A stretch of 42,576 nt of DNA. It comes from Caldifarciminota bacterium. GTDB lineage: Bacteria; Hydrothermota; Hydrothermia; LBFQ01. The stretch lies in contig WFXS01000056.1 of assembly GCA_015490465.1 (NCBI GenBank), positions 1 through 42,576 on the forward strand. The letters are read 5' to 3'. Below, in pieces: positions 40,089-42,576 of the stretch (within the stretch, counting starts at the first letter, position 1; each line of letters opens with the position of its first letter). Under the pieces are notes generated by a model. It saw only the letters and a program-made list of their open reading frames with translations. It had not been told where the DNA came from and searched no databases. A program made the translations under genes and the position numbers.

Positions 40089-41050
40089 TGGTACTCTTAC
40101 TTGCAGATCTTGGCTGGGGCGGTTTTACGGCCGGTGCAACCCGGTGGTACTTCGCAGATCGGGACGGCTCTTCCTTCTACGCCCAGGAGACCGTCCTTAC
40201 CGTAGGCCCCTGGGACGGTACGGGAAGTCGTTGCTCCTTCTCAACATCCGTAGACAGGGCCGACTTCTACATTTACTCCTTTTCCTACGACCCCTATACC
40301 GACACCGGCTATGCGTACTACGACGGTACGTATCTGGTGGACTTCGTAAACGCCTACCGCAGTTTTTACTTCTCCGAATCCGGGATGAGGGTACTGAAGT
40401 TTCCCCTTATTGTGGGGGATACGTGGCAAACCGTGGATACGTGCAAGTACGCCCTTGGGGTTAAAAGGTCCATCGGGTACGACGAGAACTGGGACGGGTT
40501 AGAGGACAGCCTCTACTACGACACCTCCTACGCCGTGTTGGTCCATTACTCCGGGGATACGGCCGAAGTGCATATATACCCCTTCAAGGTGATCTTCTAC
40601 TACACGGGGATGTGGCCGGATACAGGAGGGTACATGGGTTGTTGTGAAGAACATATCGCGCACCATTACATCCGCCTCAGGTACGTTAACGGTACGGGTA
40701 TGGTCCTCTTCAGTACGGATAGCCTTGTGGGTTATCTGGTTTATTCCCTCGTGGACACAACGACAACGCCCTGGGACACCATTCCCCTACCTCCGCTACG
40801 GTACTGGTTCTTTACTAACTTCAACGTATGGACCTACACCACCACCTCCGTTTCGGAGATAAGACCCCGCATAACCTTTACGCCCTACCGTCTCAACGGG
40901 CGGAGGCTGACGGCGCTGGAGGATCTGACCCTCTACTCGTACGACGGGAGGCTCGTAGGGGAGGTACGAAAGGGCAGTACCGTCTCCTTAAAGCCCGGCC
41001 TGTACTTCGTAAGGAGCAGAGGCAGAACGGGTAAGGTAGTGGTGCGGTAG
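40085..41050 (+). CDS. Unknown exoprotein with sorting tail
   Basis: This protein of 321 residues starts MMVLLLADLGWGGFTAGATRW, a very short hydrophobic N terminus, and ends with a type IX-like tail: LTLYSYDGRLVGEV...LKPGLYFVRSRGRTGKVVVR (two pieces). The middle is rich in Tyr, Asp and Thr and lacks a motif I know. The start at ATG 40085 is fixed by a ribosome site (GGAGGG) and by the ATGA overlap with the lipoprotein gene; the ORF track begins six codons earlier at GTG 40067. Probably secreted together with the lipoprotein. Confidence 0.75.
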   Translation: MMVLLLADLGWGGFTAGATRWYFADRDGSSFYAQETVLTVGPWDGTGSRCSFSTSVDRADFYIYSFSYDPYTDTGYAYYDGTYLVDFVNAYRSFYFSESGMRVLKFPLIVGDTWQTVDTCKYALGVKRSIGYDENWDGLEDSLYYDTSYAVLVHYSGDTAEVHIYPFKVIFYYTGMWPDTGGYMGCCEEHIAHHYIRLRYVNGTGMVLFSTDSLVGYLVYSLVDTTTTPWDTIPLPPLRYWFFTNFNVWTYTTTSVSEIRPRITFTPYRLNGRRLTALEDLTLYSYDGRLVGEVRKGSTVSLKPGLYFVRSRGRTGKVVVR

Positions 41051-41062
41051 GGGGACGCCCCT
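41049..41062 (+). terminator. Possible short hairpin after the exoprotein gene
   Basis: AGGGGGACGCCCCT can form a small stem right at the stop codon. It is shorter than the other G/C hairpins and has no T-tract, so this is a weak call. Confidence 0.3.
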
Positions 41063-41068
41063 CCCGTG

Positions 41069-41074
41069 TAAAAT
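41069..41074 (+). promoter_or_regulatory. -10 hexamer TAAAAT of the oligopeptidase gene
   Basis: TAAAAT ends 6 bases before the ATG at 41081. Confidence 0.5.
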
Positions 41075-41080
41075 CTTCGG

Positions 41081-42576
41081 ATGATCATGGCAGCTATCGG
41101 TGTATCCAAGCCGGCCGACCCCTTCGCCTGGCTCAAGGACACGACGAGGAAAGACCCGAAGGTCATAGCCTTCCTTAAGGAGGAGAACGAGAGGACGGAG
41201 AGGTTCCTCGCCGATACGAAGAAACTTCAGGAGAAACTCTTAAAGGAGTTCAAGAGCCGGATACAGGGGACCTACGAGACCTACCCCGTCCGCATAGGAG
41301 ACTACCTCTACTACCGCAGGTACGAGGACGGCAAGGACTTCCCCGTAGTCCTCAGAAAGAGATCCCTGAGGGCCAGGCCGGAGGTTATCCTTGACTGGAA
41401 CGCCCTGGCCAGGGGCCATGAGTTCTTCTACCCCGGAGGGTGGGAGGTGAGCAGGGACGGCAGATACCTCGCCTTCTCATACGATATCTCCGGAGGGGAG
41501 AAGTTCGCCCTTTATGTGAAGGACCTCCGCACAGGTGAGGTAATAGACAGCATACCGAGGGTCTCGTGGGAGGGTTTCCTCTGGACTAGGGACAACAGGC
41601 TCATATACATCGTTGAGACGGAGAAGACGAAACGGCCCTACAGGGTACTTCTACACGAGATAGGAGACGACCTCAAAAACGACAGAGAGCTTTTCCGGGA
41701 CGACGACGAATCCTATTTCGTATGGGCATACTCCTCCCTTGACGGGTACGTCTTCGCCACGTCCGGGAACACCGAGAGCAACATCACCGCCCTAATATAC
41801 CCCTATAGGAGGGACTTCTATCCGAGGAAGAAGGGAGTTAAGTACTGGGTCTATCACGGGGACGGGAAGTTCTACGTCCTCACGAACGAGGACGCCCCCA
41901 ACTACAGGGTCCTTGAGATGGACGAAAAGACAGGTGAGGAGAGGGTCATCATCCCGGAGGAGGAGGACGTCCCGATTGAGGACATAACCGTCTTCAAGGA
42001 CTTCATAGCCCTTGAGGAGAGGTACAACGGCCTTACGGCCATAAGGATATACGACAGGAAGACCGGCAGGACCCACCGGGTGAAGTTCAAAGAGGCCGCC
42101 TATACGGTGAGCCTCTCCGGAAACTACGAGTACAACACAGACAGCATCCGCATACACTACACCTCCCCCACGACCCCGGGCAGCATATACTTCTACAACG
42201 TAAGGACGGGGAAACTCCGCAAACGCTGGCAGGAGCCTGTACCCAACTACGACCCCAAGAAGTACCGGGTGGTCAGACTCTGGGCGCGCAGCTACGACGG
42301 CGTAAAGTTCCCCATAACCCTCGTATATCGCAAAGATAAGTTCAGGAGAAACAGAAAGCACCCGGTCTATCTGACGGGCTACGGGGCCTACGGCTCACCC
42401 TTTGACCCCTCCTTCAGCCGCTACGTCATCTCCCTCCTTGACAGGGGCTTCGCCTACGCCATAGCCCACATAAGGGGCGGGGGGGAGTTCGGCGAGAGGT
42501 GGCACAGGGAGGGGAAGTTCCTGAAGAAGAAGAACAGCATATACGACTTCACCGAGGCCGCGGAGTACCTCATAAT
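41081..42576 (+). CDS. ptrB: Oligopeptidase B / prolyl oligopeptidase family (S9A), 3' end outside the window
   Basis: The ORF track does not list this gene because it has no stop in the window. The 498 visible codons start MIMAAIGVSKPADPFAWLKD and continue KDPKVIAFLKEENERTERFL, YYRRYEDGKDFPVVLRKRSL, then a seven-bladed propeller region and the beginning of the hydrolase domain: YLTGYGAYGSPFDPSFSRYV, LLDRGFAYAIAHIRGGGEFGERWHREGK, KKKNSIYDFTEAAEYLI. These match oligopeptidase B closely. The catalytic Ser, Asp and His should lie beyond the right edge. There is no signal peptide, so it is probably cytosolic and cleaves short peptides after basic residues. Confidence 0.9.
   Translation, partial: MIMAAIGVSKPADPFAWLKDTTRKDPKVIAFLKEENERTERFLADTKKLQEKLLKEFKSRIQGTYETYPVRIGDYLYYRRYEDGKDFPVVLRKRSLRARPEVILDWNALARGHEFFYPGGWEVSRDGRYLAFSYDISGGEKFALYVKDLRTGEVIDSIPRVSWEGFLWTRDNRLIYIVETEKTKRPYRVLLHEIGDDLKNDRELFRDDDESYFVWAYSSLDGYVFATSGNTESNITALIYPYRRDFYPRKKGVKYWVYHGDGKFYVLTNEDAPNYRVLEMDEKTGEERVIIPEEEDVPIEDITVFKDFIALEERYNGLTAIRIYDRKTGRTHRVKFKEAAYTVSLSGNYEYNTDSIRIHYTSPTTPGSIYFYNVRTGKLRKRWQEPVPNYDPKKYRVVRLWARSYDGVKFPITLVYRKDKFRRNRKHPVYLTGYGAYGSPFDPSFSRYVISLLDRGFAYAIAHIRGGGEFGERWHREGKFLKKKNSIYDFTEAAEYLI

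Noticed and set aside
1-42576. CRISPR arrays, tRNA or rRNA genes, insertion sequences
   Set aside because: I found no regularly spaced short repeats, no transposase or terminal inverted repeats, and no sequence I could fold or recognise as tRNA or rRNA.

Overview
The window looks like a piece of a compact genome from a deep-branching, probably thermophilic, diderm bacterium. Arginine is mostly AGG/AGA and isoleucine very often ATA, proteins are rich in charged residues, and G+C appears to be in the mid-50s. There is an outer-membrane-type barrel, a lipoprotein, and eight extracellular proteins or remnants whose C-terminal tails resemble type-A sorting domains of type IX secretion (GR.V...GVYFV...KVVR). 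This combination is reminiscent of WOR-3/Hydrothermae-type candidate phyla. That placement is inference, because no rRNA or other decisive marker is present.

Layout. 1-1055: edge of a gene, then the first copy of an unknown 214-residue protein (A1) inside a repeated cassette. 1056-4565: nuoJ-nuoK-ktrB-ktrA-DUF21, an ion-transport operon. 4571-6715: radA and truB, convergent. 6757-14138: a VCBS/FG-GAP exoprotein, a PolX-like protein with lost polymerase residues, a STAS protein, butyrate kinase, a lone HsdS and FtcD. 14296-16597: second copy of the A cassette with a frameshifted sialidase-like gene B and remnants. 16765-18954: seven-repeat SBBP exoprotein. 18998-22901: RmlC-like epimerase, small membrane protein, YfhO-like membrane protein, PASTA protein, cobalamin-binding subunit. 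22976-25235: unknown protein plus V4R protein. 25282-30372: outer-membrane barrel, odd ABC ATPase, Tat-exported PqqD-like protein, large exoprotein. 30441-36141: dnaB, then an operon of two exoproteins, one a pseudo-M6 metalloprotease. 36288-38810: purC, a LiuC-like hydratase, a MurG-like transferase. 38856-41050: decayed exoprotein gene, lipoprotein and exoprotein. 41081-end: oligopeptidase B, cut by the window edge.

The strongest general signal is in the promoters. By my reading 26 gene starts have a recognisable -10 hexamer (TATAAT, TAAAAT, TAGAAT and similar) just upstream, and in 24 of them only 5-9 bases, most often exactly 8, lie between the hexamer and the start codon. Transcription would then begin at or next to the start codon, so first genes of transcripts appear leaderless. 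Several genes inside operons instead carry Shine-Dalgarno sites or overlap the previous gene. This rule corrected many start codons in the ORF track. Other points for follow-up are enzymes that keep their fold but lack catalytic residues (PolX, M6 protease, ABC ATPase), a PqqD-like domain behind a Tat signal, very short N-terminal export signals, an orphan HsdS, and a gene bracketed by 69-bp direct repeats.
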